DNA of 64,000 nt from Streptomyces huiliensis (GCF_020037025.1 NZ_JAIQLH010000004.1:1-64000), one strand, 5' to 3'. Shown: positions 17,950 through 25,282, counted from the stretch's first letter. The notes: generated by a model from the sequence alone, not told the origin. Made by a program: numbers and translations.

Positions 17950-17950
17950 T
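17931..17950. other. Putative attL junction
   Basis: The sequence gatcc(c)cgactt(g)tggattt matches 22369-22388 at 16 of 20 positions. The left side is chromosomal (target gene codons). The right side leads within 40 nt into the recombinase gene. The crossover dinucleotide cannot be fixed without the unoccupied site. Confidence 0.7.
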
Positions 17951-17989
17951 CATGAACCAATGTGAGCACTCCTCGCTAGCGTTGGGCGC

Positions 17990-19555
17990 GTGCACCAACA
18001 CACCACTGCTGACCTGTACTTGCGCCTGTCCCTGGACCGGGAGGGCAAGACCGCGATCGACCGCCAGGAAGCCGACTGCCGCGCATGGGCGGAGCGCAAC
18101 GGACTGACCGTCCGCAAGGTCCACATCGACCGTGGACGTTCCGGTTACAAGAACGTCAGCCGCAAGGGATTCGATGCGGCGATCACAGCAGCCACGGCCG
18201 GCGTCGTGGGCGTTCTGATCGTCTGGAAGCTCGACCGCCTGTCCCGCAAGGGCATCGGCGAGGTCGGCAAGGCGCTGGACGACATAGGCCGAGTCGGCGG
18301 ACGCCTGGTCTCCGTCATGGACGGCCTCGACACGAAGAACGACAGCGCCCGGGTCACCATCGCGATGCTGGCGGAACTGGCGCGCAATGAGTCCCGCAAC
18401 CTTGGGATGCGCGTCGGCAACGCAAAGCGGTACTTGCGCCAGCGGGGCCAGTGGATCGGCGGACAGCCGCCTTACGGGCTGCTGGTGGACCCGGAGGCGA
18501 AGAAGCTCGTCCACGACCCCGAGACCGCCGTCTACGCCCGCCTGATCGCCGACGAGGCGCTGTCCGGGAAGGCCCTCGTCCACATCGCCCGGCTGCTGAA
18601 CGAGCACGGGGTGGAGTCCGCCCGTGGGGGCGAGTGGAACTCGTCCAGCGTCATGCAACTCCTTCGTTCACCGGCCTTCGCCGGTCTCATGCCGCAGACC
18701 GAGTGCGAGGAGCAGCCGGACGGGACACGCAAGTACATGAACCGGGTCTCTCCCTACCGAGACCCGGAGACGCTGGAGACCGTGAGCATCGGTGAGGGGA
18801 TCATCACGGTCGGGGAGCGTGAGCTCATCCTCCGCCAACTCGAAGCGCGCACGTTTCCTCTGGCGGGGAAGCGGCACGGTCACAAGCAGGGGAAGTCGCT
18901 GCTCACCGGAATAGCACGTTGTGGGCTCTGCGGGGCCCGGATGAGCAAGGCCGGCACGTCGTACCAGTGCTCCAGCCACCGCATGGGGCGGGGATGCTCC
19001 GGTGTCTCGGCCCGTGTGGAGAGCATTGACGACTACGTGACTCGGGCGTTCCTCTCACGCCTGCCGTCCCTGGAGCCTCAGGACCCGCTGCTCGCCGTGA
19101 TCGCCGATCGCTGGGTACAGAGGGAGGACCCGGAGGTTTTCGCGAAGCGGGACGCGATCGAGGCGGAGATCGCGGACGAGGGGGCCCGTCTGGCGGACCT
19201 GGAGGAGGCCAGGTACGTCCGTGGCGAGTTCACCGGCGAAGACGCGATCGACCGGTACAACCGGCTCGCCGGACGACTTCGTACCCGGATCGAGGGGCTG
19301 CGCGCGGACCTGCTGCGGATGCCGACTCCTTCCGTGGACATCTCTCCGCTCCTGGATGCGAACCTGCTGCGTGAAGCCTGGGAGGCCGACGACGCAGCCG
19401 GAAGGCGTGAACGCCTCGGCCTCGCAATCGATCGCGTGGAAGTCCAGCGAGGCAAGGTGGGCGTGAGGTTCAACGGTGACGAGCGCTGCCGGATCGTCTG
19501 GGCGACCAGAAGCGAGGCTGGGGTGGAATCCACGGGTGACGAAGTGACGGAATGA
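17990..19555 (+). CDS. int: Large serine recombinase (integrase)
   Basis: A 521-aa phage-type serine integrase. The N-terminal resolvase domain has the nucleophile Ser14 in YLRLSLDREG, an arginine cluster including DRLSRKG, and the long E helix (RVTIAMLAELARNESRNLGMR). A recombinase domain follows (~170-280, GQWIGGQPPYGL, SVMQLLRSPAFAG), then a zinc-ribbon domain with four Cys (CGLCGARMSKAG to CSSHRMGRGCSG, ~311-340) and a coiled-coil region (~385-440) that controls synapsis. The start is GTG 17990; TAGCGT lies exactly 7 nt upstream, so it is probably leaderless and transcribed from just inside the left junction. All expected domains are intact, so the enzyme may be active. No recombination directionality factor is recognisable. 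Confidence 0.93.
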   Translation: MHQHTTADLYLRLSLDREGKTAIDRQEADCRAWAERNGLTVRKVHIDRGRSGYKNVSRKGFDAAITAATAGVVGVLIVWKLDRLSRKGIGEVGKALDDIGRVGGRLVSVMDGLDTKNDSARVTIAMLAELARNESRNLGMRVGNAKRYLRQRGQWIGGQPPYGLLVDPEAKKLVHDPETAVYARLIADEALSGKALVHIARLLNEHGVESARGGEWNSSSVMQLLRSPAFAGLMPQTECEEQPDGTRKYMNRVSPYRDPETLETVSIGEGIITVGERELILRQLEARTFPLAGKRHGHKQGKSLLTGIARCGLCGARMSKAGTSYQCSSHRMGRGCSGVSARVESIDDYVTRAFLSRLPSLEPQDPLLAVIADRWVQREDPEVFAKRDAIEAEIADEGARLADLEEARYVRGEFTGEDAIDRYNRLAGRLRTRIEGLRADLLRMPTPSVDISPLLDANLLREAWEADDAAGRRERLGLAIDRVEVQRGKVGVRFNGDERCRIVWATRSEAGVESTGDEVTE

Positions 19556-19640
19556 CGGTCGAAGCCCATTACCCCTTTAAGAGATGTTCTGAGTCTCTAT
19601 AGATGGAATAGAGCAAAACGTCATTCCGTCACTTCGTCAC
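19536..19640. repeat. 22-bp perfect inverted repeat with nested hairpin over int stop
   Basis: The arms 19536-19557 and 19619-19640 are perfect reverse complements (core GTGACGAAGTGACGG) around a 61-nt AT-richer loop. The loop contains CTCTAT(19595-19600)/ATAGAG(19608-19613) and an alternative AGAGA/TCTCT stem. The left arm includes the last codons and stop of int. It could be a terminator, an origin or transfer site, or an excision-control site. Confidence 0.85.
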
Positions 19641-20023
19641 TGGGGCCATCGGAGGGTCGGCGCGAAGTTGCGCTGGGGGTCACCATCCCGACCCCGGCCC
19701 CAGCTCGAAATACGCACGCTGGGTGCGGCGCCGTTTTTCGGGACCATCATCACCCTGACCAGCGAATATTGACCGCCGCAGGCGCCAGAGCGACACAGTT
19801 AACGCCGTGCAAAGCCTGCCGAACGCCCCATGATGCAGTCCGGAGGGCAGGGCAACACCACGAGCCTCCGCAGTCGTCCCTCCCGATCGGGAGGGCGGGC
19901 TCGGGGGCTCTCGTCCCTTCGCTGGCACCCCAACCGCCCTGTCTTAAGGCCCTCTTGCGCGGCTCAGCCGCAGGGGTGAGGCTCGTGCACGCTGGTGCAA
20001 CCCACTCGACGGCGGGAGCGACC
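19556..20023. other. 468-nt non-coding region inside the element
   Basis: No gene is convincing here. Besides the right arm of the long inverted repeat, it contains CCCTCCCGATCGGGAGGG at 19878-19895, an 18-bp perfect palindrome. A GGGAG ribosome site precedes ATG 20024. Size and palindromes suggest a regulatory region or a structured RNA controlling the cargo operon. Confidence 0.55.
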
Positions 20024-20266
20024 ATGACCCTAAAGTTCCTCGGCATCATCCCGAACACGCCGACTGACGAGTCTCCGACGATCTGGCTCCACGAGGAGAC
20101 CGGCGACCTTCTGATCCAGTCGTACAAGGCGACCGAGGACGAAGTCAGGGCCTGCCAGGAGATCGGTTCGATCCCGGGCCACTCCACGGACGTTCCGGAC
20201 CACGAGACGATCATCCGGCTGCCCGCGGTGATGCTGAAGTACATCCCGCGCCCGGACGACAACTGA
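20024..20266 (+). CDS. Small conserved Streptomyces protein paired with DUF6879 protein
   Basis: An 80-aa acidic protein (MTLKFLGIIPNTPTDESPTI then WLHEETGDLLIQSYKATEDE). Similar small proteins sit directly upstream of DUF6879 genes in many Streptomyces genomes. Two or three beta strands and the conserved pattern D-L-x-I-Q-x-x-K-A-T, with I-R-L-P-A near the end, are visible. There is no signal peptide or membrane span. The ribosome site GGGAG lies upstream of ATG 20024; the stop is 10 nt before the next start, so the two are co-translated. Its function is unknown. The fixed pairing suggests a complex or an antagonist/partner relationship. Confidence 0.7.
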   Translation: MTLKFLGIIPNTPTDESPTIWLHEETGDLLIQSYKATEDEVRACQEIGSIPGHSTDVPDHETIIRLPAVMLKYIPRPDDN

Positions 20267-20276
20267 GAGGCAGGCC

Positions 20277-20795
20277 GTGCAGCCACCCGCCCGTCATGCA
20301 CTGGCACGAGCACAGCACTCGGCGGTGCACCTTGAGTTGCGTGACAGCTACAAGCTCGATGATCCCGAGTTCATCGCGTGGCAGCAGGGAAAGCGCCTCG
20401 ACCCCGCTGACCGGTCTTCGTGGTGGGGCGGCTGGCACGACGCGGTAAGCGAAGCGACGGCCCGAGGGGTCGTGGTCCGGCGGCTCCGGATCGTGTCGGA
20501 GCCGATCAGCGACTACGTGCGGTACGAGTACGACTGCACCTTCACGAACATCGCGGCGGGCGAACTGGTCCGGTGGCTGCCACGGCGGCAGACGACGGAC
20601 TTGGCCTTGCCGGGTACCGATTTCTGGCTGTTCGACAGCGCGCAGGCGCTGTTCCACCACTTCACCGGGAACGGGCAGCTCGACCAGGACGGGCGGGAGT
20701 ACACGGAGGAGCCCGAGCGGGTGAAGCTGTGCGCCGTCGCCTTCGAAGCAGCCTGGCAACGGGCCGTTCCGCACGAGGAGTACCGACCGCGCTGA
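20277..20795 (+). CDS. DUF6879 family protein
   Basis: A 172-aa cytosolic protein with family features: LELRDSYKLDDPEFIAWQQG, a Trp-rich WWGGWHDAV, VVRRLRIVSEPISDYVRYEY and a C-terminal FWLFDSAQALFHHFTGNGQ. DUF6879 proteins are widespread in Streptomyces, usually next to an XRE/DUF5753 regulator, as here. They have been discussed as partners of Xre-type regulators in developmental or toxin-antitoxin-like modules, but no activity is firmly known to me. The start is GTG 20277 after a GAGAGGCAGG stretch. It lies 12 nt before the regulator gene, so the three genes form one operon. Confidence 0.78.
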   Translation: MQPPARHALARAQHSAVHLELRDSYKLDDPEFIAWQQGKRLDPADRSSWWGGWHDAVSEATARGVVVRRLRIVSEPISDYVRYEYDCTFTNIAAGELVRWLPRRQTTDLALPGTDFWLFDSAQALFHHFTGNGQLDQDGREYTEEPERVKLCAVAFEAAWQRAVPHEEYRPR

Positions 20796-20807
20796 GCTGT
20801 CACCACC

Positions 20808-21656
20808 ATGGCCGTCTCACCTTCATCAAGCGCACAGCAGGCCCGGCAGGCTCTGGCGAATCGACTCGCTGAGCTGTGCCGGGATGCCGGCCTCACCGGA
20901 CGGGACATCGCCCGTCTGTGCTCCTGGCATCCGTCCAAGTCGTCACGGATCATGAACGCGCGCACGCCCCCGTCCGCTGACGACATCCGGGCGTGGTGCC
21001 AGGCGTGCGGGTCGGAAGATCAGACGGAAGACCTGTTGGCCTCGCTGCGTACCGCCGAAGGCATGTGGGTCGGGTGGCGGCGAATGGAGCGCGCCGGGCT
21101 CAAACAAGCCCAGGAAGCCCGTCTCCCGCTCTTCGAGCGAACCCGCCGGTTCCGCGCGTACTCCTCGTGGTTCGTTCCGGGCCTGATCCAGACCTACGGT
21201 TACACGGAAGCCGTCTTGCGCGCGGTCCAGCGCAGACGGGTCGAAGTGGACGACGTTGCCGATGCGGTCGCCGTCCGCATGGAGCGTCAGCGCGTGCTCT
21301 ACAAGGGTGATCGGCGGTTCGCGTTCCTGGTTGAGGAATCGGTCTTGGGGAACGGGCTCGGTGGGGCAGAGGTACAGGAGGAACAGCTCCGCCACCTCCT
21401 CACGGTCGGCTCTTTGCCCAGCGTCAGCCTGGGCGTGGTCCCCACACGAACCGAACGCTCCCGGATGCCGGTGGAAGGGTTCTGGATTTTCGACACCGGA
21501 CAGGTCAACGTCGAGCTGGTCTCGGGCTACCTCACGCTGACCCAGCCCAGTGAGCTTGCCGCTTACGCGGACACGTTCAGGGAGCTGGCTGACATGGCGG
21601 TCTACGGAGCGAAGGCCCGAGCGCTGATCACGAGCGTCATTCAGACCCTGCGGTGA
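20808..21656 (+). CDS. XRE-type regulator with DUF5753 domain (WhiJ-like)
   Basis: A 282-aa protein. The N-terminal HTH (residues ~10-75: LANRLAELCRDAGLTGRDIA, LCSWHPSKSSRIMNARTPP) is followed by the DUF5753 domain (~95-275: FRAYSSWFVPGLIQTYGYTEA, the FLVEESVL strand, QLRHLLTV, VEGFWIFD). This is the WhiJ/Scr1 architecture of Streptomyces, where such regulators act with small partner proteins in development and antibiotic control. Unlike WhiJ loci there is no DUF397 (BldB-like) gene next door; the partner is probably the DUF6879 protein. ATG 20808 lacks a strong ribosome site and may rely on coupling to the upstream gene. Confidence 0.85.
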   Translation: MAVSPSSSAQQARQALANRLAELCRDAGLTGRDIARLCSWHPSKSSRIMNARTPPSADDIRAWCQACGSEDQTEDLLASLRTAEGMWVGWRRMERAGLKQAQEARLPLFERTRRFRAYSSWFVPGLIQTYGYTEAVLRAVQRRRVEVDDVADAVAVRMERQRVLYKGDRRFAFLVEESVLGNGLGGAEVQEEQLRHLLTVGSLPSVSLGVVPTRTERSRMPVEGFWIFDTGQVNVELVSGYLTLTQPSELAAYADTFRELADMAVYGAKARALITSVIQTLR

Positions 21657-21719
21657 TAGCCGTGCCACCTCATGCAATCTCATGGGAAGTGCGACCTCGG
21701 CGTTCCTAGCGTGGTCACC

Positions 21720-21944
21720 ATGCGGACGACACGAGATCGGGCCGTGAAGCCGATCACCTATGCGCAGCCCCCGGTAGAGCTGCCGCTGCGAACGGATCCG
21801 GAGCCCGTACCGGCAGCCGGCTGCGGAGTCTGCGCCGCCCTGACCGCGCAGCGTCGAGAGGCCCGCCTCGAAGGCGACGGCTCCGTGGTCAGTGACTGCA
21901 ACGTGGAGCTCCGGAATCACCCGCATCCGGGGGAGTCGACGTGA
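21720..21944 (+). CDS. Small Cys-containing protein of unknown function
   Basis: A 74-aa protein: basic N-terminus (MRTTRDRAVKP), a Pro-rich middle and a C-terminal helix with CGVCAALTAQRREARLEG. CxxC in GCGVC plus a later Cys (SDCNVEL) could bind metal. TAGCGT lies exactly 7 nt before ATG 21720, so the message is likely leaderless, from a promoter separate from the upstream operon. The stop overlaps the next start (GTGA), so the two small genes are coupled. Similar genes follow DUF5753 regulators elsewhere in Streptomyces, from memory. Function unknown. Confidence 0.6.
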   Translation: MRTTRDRAVKPITYAQPPVELPLRTDPEPVPAAGCGVCAALTAQRREARLEGDGSVVSDCNVELRNHPHPGEST

Positions 21945-22171
21945 GTGTGAAAGCTGTGCTGCGGTACGTGAGCTACGTCATGCGCCGCCACCCATCGGCC
22001 GAGACCACGGCAACCGCGCGGTGCCTGAACCCGGACTGCCAGTGGACCTCCGAACCGACCGGGAAGGCTGACGTGTGCACCGACATGTGCATACAGCACA
22101 CCGGCCGGACCGGTCACATGACCTTCCTCCGGGAGTTCTCGGAAGTCGCTGTGGTGGAGCGGGTGCCCTGA
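21941..22171 (+). CDS. Small zinc-finger-like protein (DUF7848-like)
   Basis: A 76-aa protein beginning VKAVLRYVSYVMRRHPSAET, with a compact Cys/His core: RCLNPDCQWTS, then CTDMCIQHTGRTGHMTF. The spacing C-x4-C...C-x3-C-x2-H-x5-H suggests a zinc-binding treble-clef or ribbon. The product of 38260-38643 in this window has the same core ([28 protein letters not shown]), so the family has a chromosomal relative nearby. The GTG start overlaps the upstream stop. It is the last cargo gene; the duplicated target-gene promoter starts 10 nt later. Confidence 0.65.
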   Translation: MSVKAVLRYVSYVMRRHPSAETTATARCLNPDCQWTSEPTGKADVCTDMCIQHTGRTGHMTFLREFSEVAVVERVP

Positions 22172-22180
22172 GTCGCTTCG

Positions 22181-22225
22181 TACGGGCGTGATCCCGCCTT
22201 CACAAGCGGATGGCAATCTTGAAAT
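22181..22225 (+). promoter_or_regulatory. Element-donated copy of the target-gene promoter region
   Basis: These 45 nt between TACGGGCGTGA and ATG 22226 align without gaps to 17762-17806 upstream of the displaced remnant. The conserved parts are tacgggcgtga, ccgc, ttcac and gcggatggca. The strand of conservation outside coding sequence suggests a promoter or leader that was carried with the 5' coding segment. Confidence 0.65.
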
Positions 22226-24079
22226 ATGAACGATGCTGCCTCGGCGCCCACCCCCGCGCCCGCGCCCCGCCGTGCCCGTGTCCGTGCCCCCGAGCTGATC
22301 GGCAAGGGCGGCTGGATCAATACCGGCGGGAAGGACCTGAAGCTCGCCGATTTCCGAGGTCGCACATTGATCCTCGACTTCTGGACGTTCTGCTGCGTGA
22401 ACTGCCTGCACGTTCTGGACGAGCTCCGGGAGCTGGAGGAGAAGCACCGGGACACCACGGTGATCATCGGGGTGCACTCGCCGAAGTTCGTCCACGAGGC
22501 CGAGCACCAGGCCGTCGTCGACGCCGTCGAGCGGTACGGGGTCCACCACCCCGTACTGGACGACCCCGAGCTCGCCACCTGGAAGCAGTACGCCGTCCGC
22601 GCCTGGCCGACCCTCGTCGTCATCGACCCCGAGGGGTACGTCGTCGCGCAGCACGCGGGCGAGGGGCACGCGCACGCCCTGGAGACGCTGGTCACCGAGC
22701 TGGAGAAGGAACACGAGGCGAAGGGGACGCTGCGCCGTGGGGACACCCCCTACGTGGCCCCCGAGCCGGTCGCGGGGGAGCTGCGCTTCCCGGGGAAGGC
22801 CCTGGCCCTGCCCGGGGGCACCTACCTGGTGTCCGACACCACCCGCCACCAGCTCGTCGAGCTCGCCGCGGACGGTGAGACCGTCGTCCGGCGGATCGGG
22901 ACGGGGGAGCGCGGGTTCACCGACAGCCCGGCGCGGTTCAACGAGCCCCAGGGGCTCGCGCTGCTGCCCGACGGCCGGGTGGCCGTCGCCGACACCGTCA
23001 ACCACGCGCTGCGCGTCTACGACCCGGAGACCCACGAGGTCGGCACGCTGGCCGGGACCGGCCGCCAGTGGTGGCAGGGTGCGGCGACGCAGGGCCCCGC
23101 GCGCGAGGTCGCGCTGTCCTCGCCGTGGGACCTGGCCTGGTTCGCGGACCGGCTGTGGATCGCCATGGCCGGCGTCCACCAGCTGTGGAGCTACGACCCG
23201 GTCGCCGGCACCGTCGGGGTCGCGGCCGGCACCACCAGCGAGGGCCTGGTCGACGGGCCCGCCGGGGAGGCGTGGTTCGCCCAGCCGTCCGGGCTGGCCG
23301 CGGCCGAGGACCGGCTGTGGATCGCCGACTCCGAGACCTCCGCCCTGCGCTACGTCGAGCGGTCCTCCGAAGGGGACGGCTTCGCGGTCCGCACCGCCGT
23401 CGGCACCGGCTTGTTCGACTTCGGGCACAGGGACGGCGACGCGGCGCAGGCCCTGTTCCAGCACCCGCTGGGCGTCACCGCGCTGCCCGACGGCTCGGTC
23501 GCCGTCGCGGACACCTACAACCACGCGCTCCGCCGCTACGACCCGGCGACCGGCCAGGTCACCACGCTGGCGACCGACCTGCGCGAGCCCTCCGACGCGG
23601 TTCTCGACGGCGACGACATCGTCGTCGTGGAGTCCGCCCGGCACCGGCTGACGCGGCTGCGGCTGCCGGAGGAGGCGGTACGCGTCGAGTCCGTGGCCCA
23701 CCGCACGCGGCGCGAGGCGACCGAGGTCGCGCCCGGCGAACTGCTCCTCGATGTCGTCTTCCACGCGCCCACCGGCCAGAAGCTGGACACCCGCTACGGG
23801 CCGTCCACCCGGCTGCTGGTCAGCGCCACCCCGCCGGAGCTCCTCGCGGAAGGCGCCGGCGCGGGCACCGACCTCGCCCGGCGCGTCGTCCTGGCGGACG
23901 GCGTCGGGGAGGGCGTGCTGCACGTCTCGGCGATGGCCGCGTCCTGCGACGACGACCCCGCCAACGAGTACCCCGCCTGCCACGTGCACCAGCAGGACTG
24001 GGGTGTCCCCGTCCGGGTCACCCCCGGCGGGGCGGACCGGCTGCCGCTGGTCCTGGCCGGGTTCGACGCGGACGCCTGA
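22226..24079 (+). CDS. NHLRC2-like thioredoxin/NHL beta-propeller protein (5' end from integrated element)
   Basis: A 617-aa protein. The N-terminal thioredoxin-like TlpA-type domain (residues ~25-165) has FWTFCCVNCLHVLDELRELE; C57-V-N-C60 is the redox CxxC, with an extra Cys56 as in animal NHLRC2. NHL repeats (~185-500) form a beta-propeller, seen as repeated P-x-G-x-x-V/L-x-V-A-D-T-x-N-H-A-L-R (GRVAVADTVNHALRVYD, GSVAVADTYNHALRRYD). A C-terminal beta domain has two Cys. It is probably a cytosolic disulfide reductase or isomerase-like enzyme; the substrate is unknown. Codons 1 to ~52 lie on the element side of the right junction, and the rest is chromosomal, so the present gene is a chimera. 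Confidence 0.87.
   Translation: MNDAASAPTPAPAPRRARVRAPELIGKGGWINTGGKDLKLADFRGRTLILDFWTFCCVNCLHVLDELRELEEKHRDTTVIIGVHSPKFVHEAEHQAVVDAVERYGVHHPVLDDPELATWKQYAVRAWPTLVVIDPEGYVVAQHAGEGHAHALETLVTELEKEHEAKGTLRRGDTPYVAPEPVAGELRFPGKALALPGGTYLVSDTTRHQLVELAADGETVVRRIGTGERGFTDSPARFNEPQGLALLPDGRVAVADTVNHALRVYDPETHEVGTLAGTGRQWWQGAATQGPAREVALSSPWDLAWFADRLWIAMAGVHQLWSYDPVAGTVGVAAGTTSEGLVDGPAGEAWFAQPSGLAAAEDRLWIADSETSALRYVERSSEGDGFAVRTAVGTGLFDFGHRDGDAAQALFQHPLGVTALPDGSVAVADTYNHALRRYDPATGQVTTLATDLREPSDAVLDGDDIVVVESARHRLTRLRLPEEAVRVESVAHRTRREATEVAPGELLLDVVFHAPTGQKLDTRYGPSTRLLVSATPPELLAEGAGAGTDLARRVVLADGVGEGVLHVSAMAASCDDDPANEYPACHVHQQDWGVPVRVTPGGADRLPLVLAGFDADA
22369..22388. other. Putative attR junction inside the NHLRC2-like gene
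   Basis: The sequence gatcc(t)cgactt(c)tggacgt pairs with the left junction 17931-17950. It lies at codons 49-55, immediately before the CCVNC active site. Codon use changes here from relaxed (aataccggc, acattg) to strongly GC-biased. Confidence 0.7.
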
Positions 24080-24096
24080 CCCCGGGGTACCGGGGG

Positions 24097-24321
24097 TCAG
24101 CGGACGAACCGGTGGTCCTCCTCGACCACCGGCGCCGCGGGGGGCGGCGGCTGCGTGCGGCGGCGCTTGAAGACGGCCACGTACGCGTTGAGGCCGATGA
24201 GGCCGGCGGCCATGAGGATCAGGCCGGCGAGGGTGAGGTTGACGCCTTCCATGTGCCAGTCGACTGCGAACGTGAGGATCGCGCCGGTGGCGATGAGACC
24301 GATGCACCATCCCATGCCCAT
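24097..24321 (-). CDS. Small two-span membrane protein (DUF6458-like)
   Basis: A 74-aa protein with two hydrophobic helices (GMGWCIGLIATGAILTFAV and LTLAGLILMAAGLIGLNAYV) separated by DWHMEGVN, ending in a basic/Pro-rich tail. Length, the GAILTFAV...W/D-hydrophilic turn and the second helix fit the actinobacterial DUF6458 family. The start at ATG 24321 follows GGAAGGAG with 7-nt spacing. It is convergent with the thioredoxin/NHL gene, 17 nt apart. Function unknown. Confidence 0.72.
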   Translation of the reverse strand: MGMGWCIGLIATGAILTFAVDWHMEGVNLTLAGLILMAAGLIGLNAYVAVFKRRRTQPPPPAAPVVEEDHRFVR

Positions 24322-24408
24322 GGCATGACTCCTTCCGGGTGGGGTCGGTCGTTCATGGACGCGCCTACCCGGGGGACGGGCGGGGATGTGCCCCGGCCCC
24401 GCCCTTTC

Positions 24409-24566
24409 ACCGTTTCTTGCGGGGGCGGGCCCCCGCACCCCCTGAAACCGCGCTCCGCGCGGTTGTCCTCAAACGCCGGACGGGCTGACTATCCAGCCCG
24501 TCCGGCGTTTGAGGACGAGCGGCGCAGCCGCGAAAGGGGGGTCTGGGGCGCAGCCCCAGGAAACGG
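24409..24566. repeat. Composite multi-hairpin repeat, copy 1
   Basis: The module is built of several nested hairpins: GCGGGGGCGGGCCCCCGC, CCGCG-CTC-CGCGG, a central 22-bp inverted repeat (24466-24487 with 24494-24515; core TCCTCAAACGCCGGACGGG, 6-nt loop), GCGGCGCAGCCGC and TGGGGCGCAGCCCCA. A second copy lies in opposite orientation at 29128-29308. It may also act as a terminator for the genes around it. Confidence 0.85.
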
Positions 24567-24608
24567 CGAAGTGGGGGTGCCCCCTCTGGGGGAGGGACTG
24601 GGGCAACC

Positions 24609-25205
24609 TCACCCACCCAGCGCAGCCGCCTCACTCGCCACCCAGTACGACGTCCGAACCGAATCGTCGATCCGCAACTTGCCCCCCGGCAGCGCGGCCT
24701 GAACCTCCCCGCCCTCCACCGGATCCCCGTTCGCCGCCTGGAGCGACACGGAAAGCTCCTTCGCCTCCCGGGCCGACCCACCGTCGGAGGACGTGGGCCG
24801 GACCCCGGCGTAAGCGGCCTTGCCGGCCGCCAGTCGCACCGGCTCCTTGGGCTTGCTGGCGGCGTCCATGTCGGCGGTCGCCTGGTCCTTGTCGAAGCGG
24901 AGGAAGGGGAAGCCGTAAGCGGTGCACTCCTTCTTCGCCGTGGCGACGAGCAGCAGCGCCCCGGCCGGCTTCTTCGCCGGCCGGGCCTCGACCTTGACGT
25001 CGGCAGGGGCGCAGGCGTCACCCTTCTTCACGCCCTTGCCGGCGCTGTCCTCGCCTTCCGAGGCGGGCGCCGTCGCCACGGCCTTGTCGCTCTTCTTGCC
25101 GTCACCGTCATCCTTACCGTCACCGCCCCCGCCGCAGGCGGTCAGCGTCAGGGCGGCCGCGGCGGTGAACGCGACGGCGGTGGTCCGCAGGAGGCGGTGG
25201 GTCAT
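24609..25205 (-). CDS. DUF4232-type secreted lipoprotein
   Basis: A 198-aa protein with a lipoprotein signal (MTHRLLRTTAVAFTAAAALT then LTACGGGG; lipobox LTAC, acylated Cys24). A Gly/Asp/Lys linker is followed by a DUF4232-like beta-sandwich domain (~62-190) with two Cys (DACAPADVKVEARPA, KECTAYGFPFLRFD) that probably form a disulfide, and a conserved end SYWVASEAA. It is related in layout to the DUF4232 protein at 56447. Expected location is the outer face of the membrane. Its function is unknown; the family is common and redundant in Streptomyces. Signal features are clear. Confidence 0.8.
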   Translation of the reverse strand: MTHRLLRTTAVAFTAAAALTLTACGGGGDGKDDGDGKKSDKAVATAPASEGEDSAGKGVKKGDACAPADVKVEARPAKKPAGALLLVATAKKECTAYGFPFLRFDKDQATADMDAASKPKEPVRLAAGKAAYAGVRPTSSDGGSAREAKELSVSLQAANGDPVEGGEVQAALPGGKLRIDDSVRTSYWVASEAAALGG

Positions 25206-25282
25206 GGGTTCCCCCGGGTGGGATGTGGGTGGATCAGGTGGCGCAAGTGGTGCAGGTGGCGCATCCCGCCCGCGGGACCGAC

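Larger units (their letters stand above)
17762..17950 (+). repeat. Left copy of duplicated NHLRC2-like gene 5' region
   Basis: This segment is homologous to 22181-22388. The upstream part, from TACGGGCGTGA to the ATG, has exactly the same length (45 nt) in both copies and is about 85% identical near its start. Coding similarity then continues to GACTTnTGGA. It is the original chromosomal promoter and 5' end displaced by integration. Confidence 0.8.
17943..22385. mobile_element. Gene-restoring integrative element with large serine recombinase (~4.4 kb)
   Basis: The element is bounded by two related 20-nt junctions (17931-17950 and 22369-22388). It carries, in order, a large serine recombinase, a 22-bp inverted repeat, a small protein, a DUF6879-type protein, an XRE/DUF5753 regulator and two small proteins, then a promoter plus ~52 codons that fuse in frame to the target gene. 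All genes point the same way. No transfer, replication or capsid genes are present. Codon use is less GC-biased than the flanks. Ends are approximate because serine recombinases leave only short shared cores. Confidence 0.82.

Noticed and set aside
17931-17950. tRNA gene as the integration site of the element
   Set aside because: Neither junction contains tRNA-like sequence; both lie in a protein-coding region, in line with a serine rather than tyrosine integrase.
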